From Trachythela sp. YZ-2020 (Eukaryota; Cnidaria; Anthozoa; Malacalcyonacea; Clavulariidae): a stretch of DNA of 64,000 bases. A program made the position numbers and the translations under genes. The notes below the pieces were generated by a model that was not told the DNA's origin, made no database searches, and worked only from the letters and a program-made list of their open reading frames with translations. The number at the start of each line of letters is the position of its first letter. Within the stretch, counting starts at the first letter, position 1. Shown here one piece after another: positions 1 to 12,400 of this stretch. The stretch lies in contig JADLSH010000162.1 in the NCBI GenBank assembly GCA_016169945.1, forward strand, positions 1,674,001-1,738,000. The letters run 5' to 3'.

Positions 1-223
1 CATTGTAGTCCGTCTAAGTATGTAATTCGTTGATCGAAAAAACTGTATTTCACCCAGTCTTGAATTATTAATAGATAATGATCACCCCCCAATCAATTCC
101 TTTTCGGTTTAGACCATCCCTAGCTGAATCTTCATAGTAATTTTGCTTATACGTGTACTTGGGTGTCGGGCTTATCTGAGATCAGTATTTTATCAAGTAT
201 GGTTCATTTTATTTTTGCTCAAG

Positions 224-402
224 GCTTTACAAGAGAAGATCAAATCAGATGAAGTGCCAACCTCGACATTCTCATATGGTGAAGAAATTACAAACGAACC
301 AAACCTGAGTTCTGATCAGAAATCTAAGATCAAGTTACAAATGGCGGAGATGAAGAAAGAGATAGGAAAGCTATCTGACAGGGCTGGAGCTGCGAAGCAC
401 AA
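224..402 (+). CDS. Giant gene exon 1 (second half of a spectrin-like repeat)
   Basis: 179 nt, phase 0 to 2. Acceptor CTCAAG, donor GTGAGT. Begins ALQEKIKSDE and ends LSDRAGAAKH, the helix-B/C half of a repeat. An upstream in-frame Met at 143 lies before the acceptor and is not needed. Confidence 0.82.
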
Positions 403-3400
403 GTGAGTATTTGTTTTGTTAACATACTGTATAAAGTGGGAGGCCATTTAAACAATCATACCCTGCAAGTTGACATGACTGTCAAACATTTTGACTACCA
501 TTCTCTCTGCCCTCAGCATTCAGAATACACTAGCAAGTTTGTATTTTTTGTGATCTAAAAACTTGTACAACATAATGGCCACTGAAGTGTGGAATAAGTT
601 TAAAAGATATCTTTCCAAGCTTTTTAACTGACATCTCATTTGCCTAAATTTTACTTTTTTAGAGAGTGAGGTTCTGAACATTGCACGCGCAGGGGGCTTC
701 TAGTAATAGCTAAAGGTCATCTTGCACGAGGCAATTATTGCTTTAACTTGTAACTTGCAACGCACTTTCTGACACAGAGCGATGTTAGGTAAAAAGTATA
801 TTCGCAGAGAAATTGTGAGTATGAATCTCATTTTACTTTGCCGATGAATGATAATGAGAATCATGATAATATCGGTGAAGTAAAACGCGGGCTATGTTCA
901 TTGTTTTTCTGTGCGTATATTTCTACATAACATCGCTCTATTTCAGAATTATTAGGAAGATTTGGCATGCTGCTCACGAGCAGTGTTTGCGAGGAGTGCA
1001 AAACGCATATACCATCGCTAATGGTACGAATTATAAAATACCATGTAGTTCTATTAATTGGGTATGATTTCCCTACTACAGATATAAACGAGCAATTGAC
1101 AAACTAGAGGCTGAGAAAAAGAAGCAATTAGCCAATCTAAAGAAGACATATCAAGAGCTGGATAGACAGATTGATATTTTGAAAGATAAGGGTGATAAGA
1201 TCGGTAAAGTGGAAGGTGATCCAGCAGCTGTGCGAGCCAAGGAAACCTTGATCGAGGTAGGATTATTGTTTTGAGAAAGTCTTGAAATATTGGCGTTCAA
1301 GACGCGCTTACGCAGTGAGCTCTATGTGTAGTTGGAGTCATTACTTCAGTCAATTGCCTTATAATTTCGTAGATGGTTAAGATATGGACAATGTTTAACT
1401 AATATATTATTTCCCAACAGTTGCTTGTGTCTGACATCCAAGTGTTTCAGCCTCGTTTTGACGAATTTCGTCAGACTTCATGGGAAGTTTTGGAAGATCC
1501 AGCAACTGACCAATCAGAGCGCAATGCTCTTCAGAAGAATGTGACGTCACTTGAAGAACGCTGGGGATTCCTCATACGTTCAGTTTATTCAAGAAGTGAA
1601 GCGTAAGTCTGTGTGTTGATATACTGCTATAGTATATACAGTTTGAGGCAAAACTTCACTTGAAACAATGATGTACACACGCAGAAGTTGTAACCAACCT
1701 GCAGCAGACTTGCACCAATGCTGTTTCAACAACTTGTTATCAGGATGTGTTCGCACTGCTTGTTCCCAGCTTGTTGACAAGTTGTCATTGGTTTATTGAC
1801 AACTTGCTACAAGGTTGTTGACTCGACAGACTTGTTACAAGTTGTTCCAACAGCTTGTTATCATCCTGCAATTCAACAACTTGCTAACAATTTGTTAGGG
1901 ACAACCTTGTAGCAACTTGATAAAATGACAACATTGCTACAACTTGTTGACAAGCTTGCTACAAGTCTGTTGCGAACACATCTTGTTGACAAGATGCGAG
2001 ATTTTTACGTGGTGCTTTATCCAGTGCACTTCTTCTGAAGGTCCAAATATTTCTTTTCTTTCGTTCAGTGCAAAAAGTCTCATCTCTAAACTACCTCAAG
2101 GGGGAGTCCTGGAGGAACTGATCATTGTTGAAAATCGTCGTCATGATTATAACATTGACTGGAGAACGCATCACGATTTGTTTGGGGCACCTGAAGGGTA
2201 AGTGTTAGATACCTAGTCTGTTTCCATGTCTATATGTTTGGGACGTGACATCAAGAAAACATATTTATAGATTTATTGGTCAAAATGGAATAGTGTAAAT
2301 TAAATAATATTCTTCAAATCGCTTCAACAGGTAAAGCTAACATTTCATTTAGTACGATTCTTCTGATTTTCATGCATTTTAATGAGACCAGAATATCATA
2401 AATTTCGTATATCATGCAAAGATGTACTCGTTGCATGTAGCTCGCGTTGCTAATTTTCCTCCAAGATATTTTAGCTTTGCCCACTTTATAGTAGTGCCCA
2501 CTTTCACTTGAGGTGAAATGGCAAACTCCGTAATAGACAGTAGCAACACTTATTTTAAACTGTGTTCGAATTAATATTTCTTTCATTTTCCTTTCAGACA
2601 TGATCAGGATGCTATTGATGATGAGATGTATCGTGAAAGGCTGATGACAAGATGGAAACGAGAATGCAGAGAAGTTGACGAAGCACTGTCAGATGTTGAA
2701 CGTGAAAGCTCGGAACTTGCAGAAATTCTTGATGATCCTTCCAAGGCAGCGATGAAGAAAGCCAAGATGGAGGTAGGTTTAATATCTTTGAGAAGGAAAA
2801 TTAAGTGATCTTAGCAGAAGTAAGTAAAAACAATGAGTGACTGGTTGGCATGGAGGACATTGGGATTTACAAAACATTGAAAAGACAATGGAATATTCCG
2901 ATCATGACTGGATGTCACGGGTAGCAGATGCAGTTAGCGCGCTGTCCTTTACCTCTGAGTTAACCCTGCTATACAGCAGCTCGAGGGGAGGGGATTTACT
3001 CAGGTTGGGTAAATTCCCTGTTGGTTCTCTCCTGTGCTTCGAGGATTTTTCTCCGGGTACTCCGGTTTTCCTCCCTCACCAAAAAACTAACTCTTAGGCA
3101 CTAACCTTAACTAACCATCGGAACCTTTGTCAAACCTGTTGCAAAACCTGTTAAGACTTTGCGTCCACCTCAGAGTGGTAAACACAAACTAAACTGTTAT
3201 AATAAGGAAGGACCCATAGAATTGGCATTTATTATGAAATTGTCTCTGAGAAAATCCACGTTATATTCTTGCATTTGTTGTACTAACAAACAAATTTGAA
3301 TTTTTTAGGTAATCCGCAATGGTTTAAAGAAGGTTGAAAAAGAGTACAATGATTTACCGGGATATGCCAAGCTACTTGTGGATGATCCAAAATTAACTGA

Positions 3401-6400
3401 AGAGGACCGTGAGAAAATTCAAGGTGATCTGGATTCGTACAAGATTCGCTATGATGAACTTCTGAAGTTGGTCTCTGAGAGAGATGAAGTGTAAGTGTTG
3501 TGTCAGTTTGTGGAAAGAATGAATAGTTTAGCCTATTCAACTAGAGAGAATGAAGAGTCTATGTTACTTAGGGAAACGGAGATTTATGCAAAGGGTACTT
3601 TGTTTGTTGGCAAAGTGGTTAGTGCATGTGTCTTTCACCTGGTTCGTTTCCTGTGGTTTGCAGTGCTTCCAGTTTAACTCTACCAAACACCACATGTTTT
3701 CTCCAGGTGCTCAGATTTCCTTCTGTAGTAACAGTGAGCTGATAAGGGATGATCCTTGTGCTACCCTTAGGGCAGAAACTATCGAGCTCAAAAGCCTCAA
3801 ATGATAGCATTGATAGGAAATTTCATCCATACTTAGCAGACCTTCCTTGAATTCTTCAAACAATTTGTAAGATTTTAACGTTCGTTAATAACCATGCTGC
3901 ATGTACGTTTAGGATAAAGAAACAAGAACCACCTAAATCTACTGTGGTCGTCACAGAGAATTATGTCACTGAGAGGAAAAAGGAAGAAATCATTGTGCCA
4001 GAATTACAACGTGTTGAGGAGAGGTTGGTATACGGTTTAATACCTGTATTTAACACTTTAGAACTGATATATAAATAGGTATAAATAAAGTTAGTTTAAT
4101 TTAGGTTTTCTCCTGTAGTAACACTGGATGAATAAGAGATGGCCCTTACTGGACCTCTAGGGAGAACAGTTTAGAACTGATAGAGCTATCCAGTATAAAT
4201 GAAGTTAGTTTAGTTTAGGTTTCCTTCTGTAGTAACACTGGATCAATAAGAGATGGCCCTTACTGGACCTCTAGGGAGAACAGTTTAGAACTGATAGAGC
4301 TATCTCGTATAAATAGAGTTAGTTTAATTTAGGTTTCTTCCTGTAGTAGCACTGGATCAATAAGAGATGATCCTCACTGGACCTCTAGAGAGAACAGTTT
4401 AGAACTGATAGAACTATCCAGTATAAATAAAGTTAGTTTAGTTTAGGTTTTCTCCTGTAGTAACACTGGATCAATAAGAGATGACTCTTGCTGGACTTCT
4501 AGGACGGACAGTTTAGAACTGATAGAGCTATCCAGTATAAATAAAGTTAGTTTAGTTTAGGTTTCCTCCTGTAGTAACACTGGATCAATAAGAGATGACC
4601 CTTACTGGACCTCTAGGAAGAACAGTTTAGATTACTATTAGTTTAGTTAAGATGTTCACATGTGGCCACTGTGGACAAAAAAGGTTGATTAAAAATGTAC
4701 TAATTCCGATTTGTTATTGTAATATTTAGCACACCAGACACCCTATTTAGCGAACCAGAAGTTCCCAGCAATGCCGAAGAGATCGAAGCATGGTGGGACG
4801 ATGACCGCAAGGTTGTCAACTGGATTAAGAAAGTAGATGACCAAGTGAAACAAGCTGACAAAGAACCATCAACATCAGACCTTATTACAACAAGGAAACA
4901 ACATGCAAATATCGAGAGAATTACCCAGGAGATTGGCCTATATGAAACCAATGTCACACTGCTTGAAAACAAAGCCAATGTTATCGTCAATGATCCTGTC
5001 ACAAGGGGCGAAGATCGTCAGAATGTCCAGGATGAGATAAAGACTGTGAAGGGAAATTGGAATAACTTGAAAGAAAGAGCTTTCAATGTGGAAAGAAAGT
5101 AAGTACTGTACTGTACTATTTCATTTTTGAACTAACTGGTTTGTGGACTTTATATATACTAACTACGTTTGAATTATACTGGCCAGTTCTATTCGTTTTG
5201 TTTAGATTGTTCTCCTCAGATATCCAGTAAATTTCATCTCCTATTGGTCCAGTTTTCAGGAAACCTAAACTAAACTACCTTAGTTTATCTATACTGGATA
5301 GCTCTATCAGTTCTAAATTGTTCTCTAGGGTTCCAGTAAGGGTCATCCTAATTGGATAGCTCTATCAGTTTTAAACTGTTCTCCCTAGAGAACATACCTT
5401 TCATCTCAATGATCAGCCCAAGTCAAGTAAAGATTTCTATTTTTCAGTCTTTACGAGCAAGTAAACAAACTTCAAGAGTATTTAAGTTGGACTCAAAAGT
5501 CAGAAGCGTTGTCAGGATGGTTAGAGGACACTGAGCGAAGTCTAGATTCTTGTGCAATCCCAAGTACTAACCCCATGGAAAGAGAGAAACAAACATTGTT
5601 CCTTGAGGTAATATTTGCTTGCAACCATTTTGATCCTTATAGTATACCCAAGACAATGAGATTATAATTATCTTATTGAGGTATTATCTTCTCAAACGAA
5701 CCAATGTTTAAAGGGGAATTCAACGCCAGAGTTAATTTTCCAAAGATGTGCATTGTGTTTTGCTAATGAATCTAATTTGTTCGGGGATTACATTCATTTA
5801 CTTAAACCAGAGTAGACACTAGATTGGAGTGTTGAAACGTGAGGATGTGAATGTATTTTGTTCAGGATTGCAATCATTTATTAAACCAGAATAGCAAAAC
5901 ATGTCTAAATTTGTTACAGTCTATATTATTTTTACGATTTTTTAAACGATATTACATTCTTATTTTCTATTGTTTATAATAGAAATTCCTGGAGGAACGT
6001 GGTCAAAATCAAGAAAGTGTGGACGATGTTCTTAGCCATGGAAATTTGGTTGTAAACAAGAACTTGGTTCCTGAACAACATCTTGATAAGATCAAAGAGG
6101 ATCTTAAGAATTACCGTGACAAATGGAATGAGTTGTTGAAGAAGGCGCAAAATGTGCAAGAAAGGTAGGCAGAGATACTGGTTGTTCATGTGTCTTTCAC
6201 CTGTGTGGTTTAAGTTTGAGCAATATGCTGTTGTCTGATTGACATTTCACCTTGTGTGAAGAGTGCTTCCAGTTTGACTCTAGCCAGTGATCATACATTG
6301 GGCCATTTAAATGAAAATAATTCCGGTGATACTCAGGACTATATTTATGAAAAAAATTTTCGGTCATATATGGGACCATATTATTGATCCAGTGTTACTA

Positions 6401-9400
6401 CAGGAGGAAACCTAAACTACACTAACTCTATCTATTCTGGACAGCTTTAAACTATTCTTCTTTTTAATGGTTTAGTAAGAGTCATCCCTTATTGAGCTAT
6501 AAAACTTAAGATGTTTGGTAGAGTTAAACTCACATGCAAATTCAACCGAAGTGAAATTATAATCCGACAGCTCCATATTGCAGGAATCGAATACTTACTG
6601 TACGACTATGATGTTAATACCTGACCAGGTTTAAACATTACTTAAATCTTAGTTTAAAAATTGGTAAAAATACTTGTAAAACATAAATTGCTCAGGTGAC
6701 AAAAATATTGTCCTTAACTTGCAATTGCAGACTAACCACAGGCAAGAAAGATCTTAAAAAACTTGAAGACAATCAGAAAGAATACGAAGTGATAACAACG
6801 TGGATAATCTACAATGAAAAACGTTTACAAGAGTTGAAAGATGATACCAGCGGAGATGATGAAGCATTGAAGAAGAGACGTATTATTATACTGGTAACAA
6901 TCTAATAGACATGTTTAATCCTGGCTAAGACTTGATCAACCTTATACAGTCTTAGTACATGATAAAGACTATAACCAGTCCTGGAACTTGATCAAAACTT
7001 CATCCAGTCCTACAACTTGATCAAAACTTTAACCAGTCCTAGGACTTGGTCAAAACTTTATCCACGCCTAGAACTTGATCAAAACTTTATCCGGCCCTTG
7101 GACTTTATCAAAACTTTATCCTGTCGTAGGACTTGAGCAAAGTGCAGTTGACCAGGCTTCAAGTATCATAGTTTGCTTATTCCCTAATGAATTATTAACG
7201 AGAAAAAAATGAACATGTCCCCTAAATAATGTTTTGTTCGTTGTGTTTTTTCTACAGGAAATTATTGAAGAAATCACAATCTACAGGATTCGTCTTCGCC
7301 GACTGATTGGCGACAATGAAAATCTTGCCAACAAAGACACACTTCCCCCTGAAGACATGGATAACTTTGTGAAAGATACAAAAGATTTGGAGAAAAGACT
7401 GGATGTCCTCGATGATGGTGCGAAGAAAGAAGAATCAAGGTACGAAATCATTTTGCTTTATGAAGCTAGTTATGTCAGTGGCGTTAGTGACACAGTGGTT
7501 TGTGCATGAAGCCTTTCTTCTTCGTGACTGACGTGTGATTGTTGCAATATACAGTTGTCTGAATACAATTGCATCTCAGTCGCATGTGAGAAGAGTGCTT
7601 CCAGTTTGACTCCACCAAACTCCACATGTTTTCTCTGGTTTCCTTCTGTAGTAACAGCGAACTAACAAGGAATGACCCGTGCTGTACTTTTAGTTTAAAA
7701 TGAGTTTAGTTTAGGTTTCCTCCTGTAGTAACACTGGATCAATAAGAGATGACCCTTACTGGACCTCTAGGGAGAACAGTTTAGAACTGATAGAGATATC
7801 CAGTATAAATAAAGTTAGTTTAGTTTAGGTTTCCTCCTGTAGTAACACTGGATCAATAAGAGATGACCCTTACTGGACCTCTAGGGAGAACAGTTTAGAA
7901 CTGATAGAGCTATCCAGTATAAATAAAGTTAGTTTAGTTTAGGTTTCCTCCTGTAGTAACACTGGATCAATAGAACTATCCAGTATAAAGAAAGTTAGAT
8001 CAGTTTAAGTTTCCTGCTGTAGTAACACTGGATCAATAAGGACTATCCAGTATAATATTTATGTCAAATTATTTAGCGTTGATGATCAACTGGATAAAAA
8101 CAACACGGCAAAACTAGATGATTGGCAGAAGAAAGCAGATGATCTTGATAAATGGTTTATTACAACAAAAACAGAAATAAAATCGTTTAAAGTTCCACCT
8201 GTAGACGAAGCTGATAAAGAGAAACAAACGAAGTACTTGGAGGTAAGTAGAACTATATTATTGATGAATGTAGCTTAAGACAAGGTAATAATACATGTAA
8301 TATTGGAAATCCGTAAAATGGACTGCAACAGATCATGCTGCAATGTCGTAGCAGTGAGTTTGAGCAAAAACTTCGGCAAACTGTGTGGATGAAAGATGAA
8401 TATTAAGCCTCATATTGAACGTCGCTTTCAAATTCAATCTTTTATTCAGTTTCAATGTTGCAGTTCTAGATGACAAGCGAAAGCTATGCACATGCTATAT
8501 TTAAGGGCTGGCCAGGGAAGGGTGGTATCGGTGGTATCAGGGTGGTATCAGTGTTCTATGTTTTGGGCATCTTGCTTGACAGAAATTAGGTGTTGTCTAC
8601 TAACTTCCAGACGAAAGGCTTTCGCTCGAAACGTCAAAGTTCTTGTTGAATTTTTCAAGTAGGTTGACCCTAAAGACCCAGAACCTATTGTATAGACGTT
8701 ACCTACACTGGCACTACACGTTCGTTGATATTCTTTACCCTTTTAAAAAGGCGACGTATTCTGTTTTCGCTGCATCTATTTATTTCTGTTTCTTCAACAT
8801 TATATTGCTAGGACTTTGCCAAGCAAAAGCAAGAAGGTGACGATCGAGTCAATGATGTTGCGTCCAGTGGACGACAGCTTGTGAGTGAAGGCGTTATACC
8901 TTCCGAGAAACGCGAGAAGTTCGAGCTTGATCTTGAAAGTATTCCTGGAAATTGGGATAGTGTGGTGAACATCGCTGATGAATCGAAAGATAAGTAAGTT
9001 GTTGAAATGTACATGTTTTTTTATGAACAATTGCAGATAAAAACATTGTCTATTCTCACGTGGATGGATGTCAAGAATATTTGACAAATTTTTTCGGATG
9101 TCTGAGCTGGTTCCATTCTTACATGGAAAAAGTATCCACTTTTAAATGCAGAACAGAACGTTTATTTGCAAATTTTTTCGGATGTCTGAGCTGGTTCTGT
9201 TGCAGTTGTCTGTTTATAATTTTACCTCGGTCACATGTGAGAAGAATGCATGACTCTAAAAAACACCAGGTTTGTCCGAGTACTTCAGTAAATATATCTA
9301 TTCTATTTTCTATTTAGTTTGGATAAAGCAGGTGAAACGTCAGAGGACTATGATGATTGGTGTAAAGATGCAGCTGAAACGAAAGAAGTGATGGAAAATA

Positions 9401-12400
9401 ACAAAAAAGAAGTGGAAAAAGCTTCCCAACCAACCAGTGATCCAGAGGAACGAATGAAACAAATTACAACAATAACTGTGAGTGTACTATTGTTGTCTAT
9501 TTGTGGGTTTCAGCAAGCGTCACAGGGCGGCAGATGATGGTCAACTTCAGAAATGTTGACACTTAAGGAGCAAGAAAATTAAACTACATCTCTCAATCGT
9601 ATCAATTTACCACCAAATACAGGCAGCAGACTACTACATATAAGAAAAGAATAAACATTTTCTCATTGCCTGTAAAACACACTTATTTCAGAGGCAATAT
9701 CTGGACACGTCACACACACAATGAAACCTGAGCCCAATGTTTTTTTGAACAAACTACAGCTAGTTTGATCAGAATGTATGACAGTGTAAACTTCTGTCAA
9801 AAGCTTTGATTAAAACTCCAAAAACTGTAAAGCAGCCTTGCCATTGTTAAAGATATTTCGATCAAAGAGTTTGATTAATGTGTATTAAGTGTGCATCTCA
9901 AAAGTCAGTTGCTCTAATATGACTGAAACAGTAAAAAATATTGCACGAATAGCAGGCATTAAATAATTGTCTCTTTATTTCTCTCTAGAAAATTATTGCG
10001 GACAAACCAAAGCAGAAGGAACGTATCATTCAGACTCTATCTCGTGGTAAAGATCTTGAAGATAATGAATATCTTACACCAGAGCAGAAAGAACACATTG
10101 ATCGAGAGACCAGAGATATTGAAGTGAACTGGAATGATTTCACAAACCAACTAGATGATGCCAAAACGAGGTATGAAATGAATTACAGTTTTGACACAAA
10201 GGATTGGTACATGATCTTTTCACCTTTGTGACCGGAGTTCTTTTCCTGCAATATGCAGTTGTCTGAATATAATTTTACCTCAAGTCACATGTGAGAAGAG
10301 TGCTTCCAGTTAGACTGAAGCAGATTTCCCCAGGTATCCCAGAAAACTCGATGTAATTTGGGTAAATAGGGACTATTGACGAAATCAAAGTTTACCATAG
10401 ATCGAAATCAGTTTTGAATATGTCGTACTCGCTTAATTTTACTGTATGCTGTATAGATTCGTTTCACAACGTCGAACTGTGCAACACTGGTCAACCCTAA
10501 AACGTTAGATAATTCTTGAAGTGCCTAAATGGTTCACTATATGTATTGACCTTGTGTTTGGTAGCAAATATATGTAATGGAAACGTTTAGCATAGCTCGC
10601 TCCCATAAGTTCAATATTGAAGCACCATATATAAAACACTTACTGAGATACATCTATACAGAATATTACTTCAAATTTTGTAGTGTTGAGTCTGGCGAAA
10701 AGGACTTGCAGGATCTCGCGCAATATCACGTAGACTATGACGTCATTATCACGTGGATTATAACCAATGAGAAGCGACTTCATGATGTTAAGGATGATGA
10801 TGGTGAAGATAGAGAGAGCATTGAAAAACGAAGAGTAATTCTAAAGGTACTTGTTGTTGTATTTATTATACTCGTGTTTGGACTTGAAGAAGTCTATCTC
10901 CACTGTTTGTGTTGTGTCCCCACTATATTATACCTTATATAATCACAGTGCTTGGATAGTACTACAGGAGGAAACCTAAACTAACTTTATACTGGATAGC
11001 TGTATCAGTTCTAAACTGTTCTTCCTAGAGGTCCAGTAAGAGTCCTCTCTTATTGATCCAGTGTTACTACAGAAGGAAACCTAAACTAAACTAACTTTGT
11101 AATTACTGAAATATGTTAAATTACTTGATGTCTTTATATAGAACATAACTGACGAGTTTCCTGAATACAAAACCAAACTACATGAAGTGATTGCCAAAGG
11201 ACAACATTTATCCAACACTCCAAGCCTTCCACTTGATGAGAGAGAGGAAATCAAGAAACAGTCGGATGACTTGGAAAATAAATTTACTACGTTGGAAAAC
11301 GATGTTAATGATGAAGATAAGAAGTGAGTCTTAACTTAACCCTTTATTGCGCAGGAGCTTACTAAAAACTATATTTTCTTGCATACTTTGTTACCAACAC
11401 CCTGTCTTTTTTATTCAATAATATTTTAATTCTGCTTTAGATTTGATGAGAACTTGAAGAATCTTGACAAGTATGAAAGCTGGCAACAGAGATCAGACGA
11501 TATCAAAGACAAACTTAATGAGACGAAAGATAACTTAGATAAATTTGACACACCAACCAGTGATGTGGACGAACGCGAGAAACAGAAACGCTTCTTAAAT
11601 GTAAGATACTTTTTTCAGTAGTTCATGTGCTACAAGTACTGTAATTTCTCTTCTTTTTCTTCAAATTTTCGCTCCAAATGTTCTTTCATCTACAAAATCC
11701 TTCAACATTCAGTACTGTCCAGTAAGATGCCTAAAAATAAATGAATTATCTATGTCTAACGCAAGCATGACATGTCTAAATATGTTTCCATTCCAATCCT
11801 ATTTCCATTTTATCAGGACTTCAATAAAAAGAAAGCTGCACAGGAAAAATTGGTCAATGATGTTGTTCGTGATGGTCAGACAATTATTGATGAAGATATT
11901 GTTCCCACTGACAAACGTGAGAACGTGGAACTTGATCTTCAATCATTGCCTGAAACTTGGGATGGTCTGGTCGCTAAGGCTGATGAAAACAAGAAAACGT
12001 ATGTATTTAACTGTTTAAGAGATTGCCTCTATATCACATAGTAGCTGTGTTGGTTAGTGCATCTTTTACTTCTGTGACCAGGAACTTTCCATTCCTGCAA
12101 TATGCAGTTGACGTGTGATTATAATGTCACCTCGGTCGCATACGAGAAGAGTGCTTCCAGTTTACCTTATCAAATACCGCTTAGGTTCACTCCAGGTACT
12201 CCCATTTCCTCCTGTAGTAACGCTGCATCGATTTGGGATAATCCTACTCCGACCTCTAGGAAGAACAGTTTAGAACTGATAGAGCTATCCAGTATAAATA
12301 TAGTTAGTTTAGTTTAGGTTTCCTCCTGTAGTAACACTGGATCAATAAGAGATGACCCTTACTGGACCTCTAGGAAGAACAGTTTAGAACTGATAGAGCT

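Noticed and set aside
143..223. Translation start of the giant gene at the Met codon at 143
   Set aside because: The stretch before 224 ends in a polypyrimidine-CTCAAG acceptor and does not look helical; exon 1 begins mid-repeat, so the true start is upstream of the window.
9060..9317. 85-codon ORF with a repeated NFFGCLSW motif
   Set aside because: Lies in intron 14 on a locally duplicated sequence (AATTTTTTCGGATGTCTGAG twice) plus a SINE fragment; out of frame with flanking exons.
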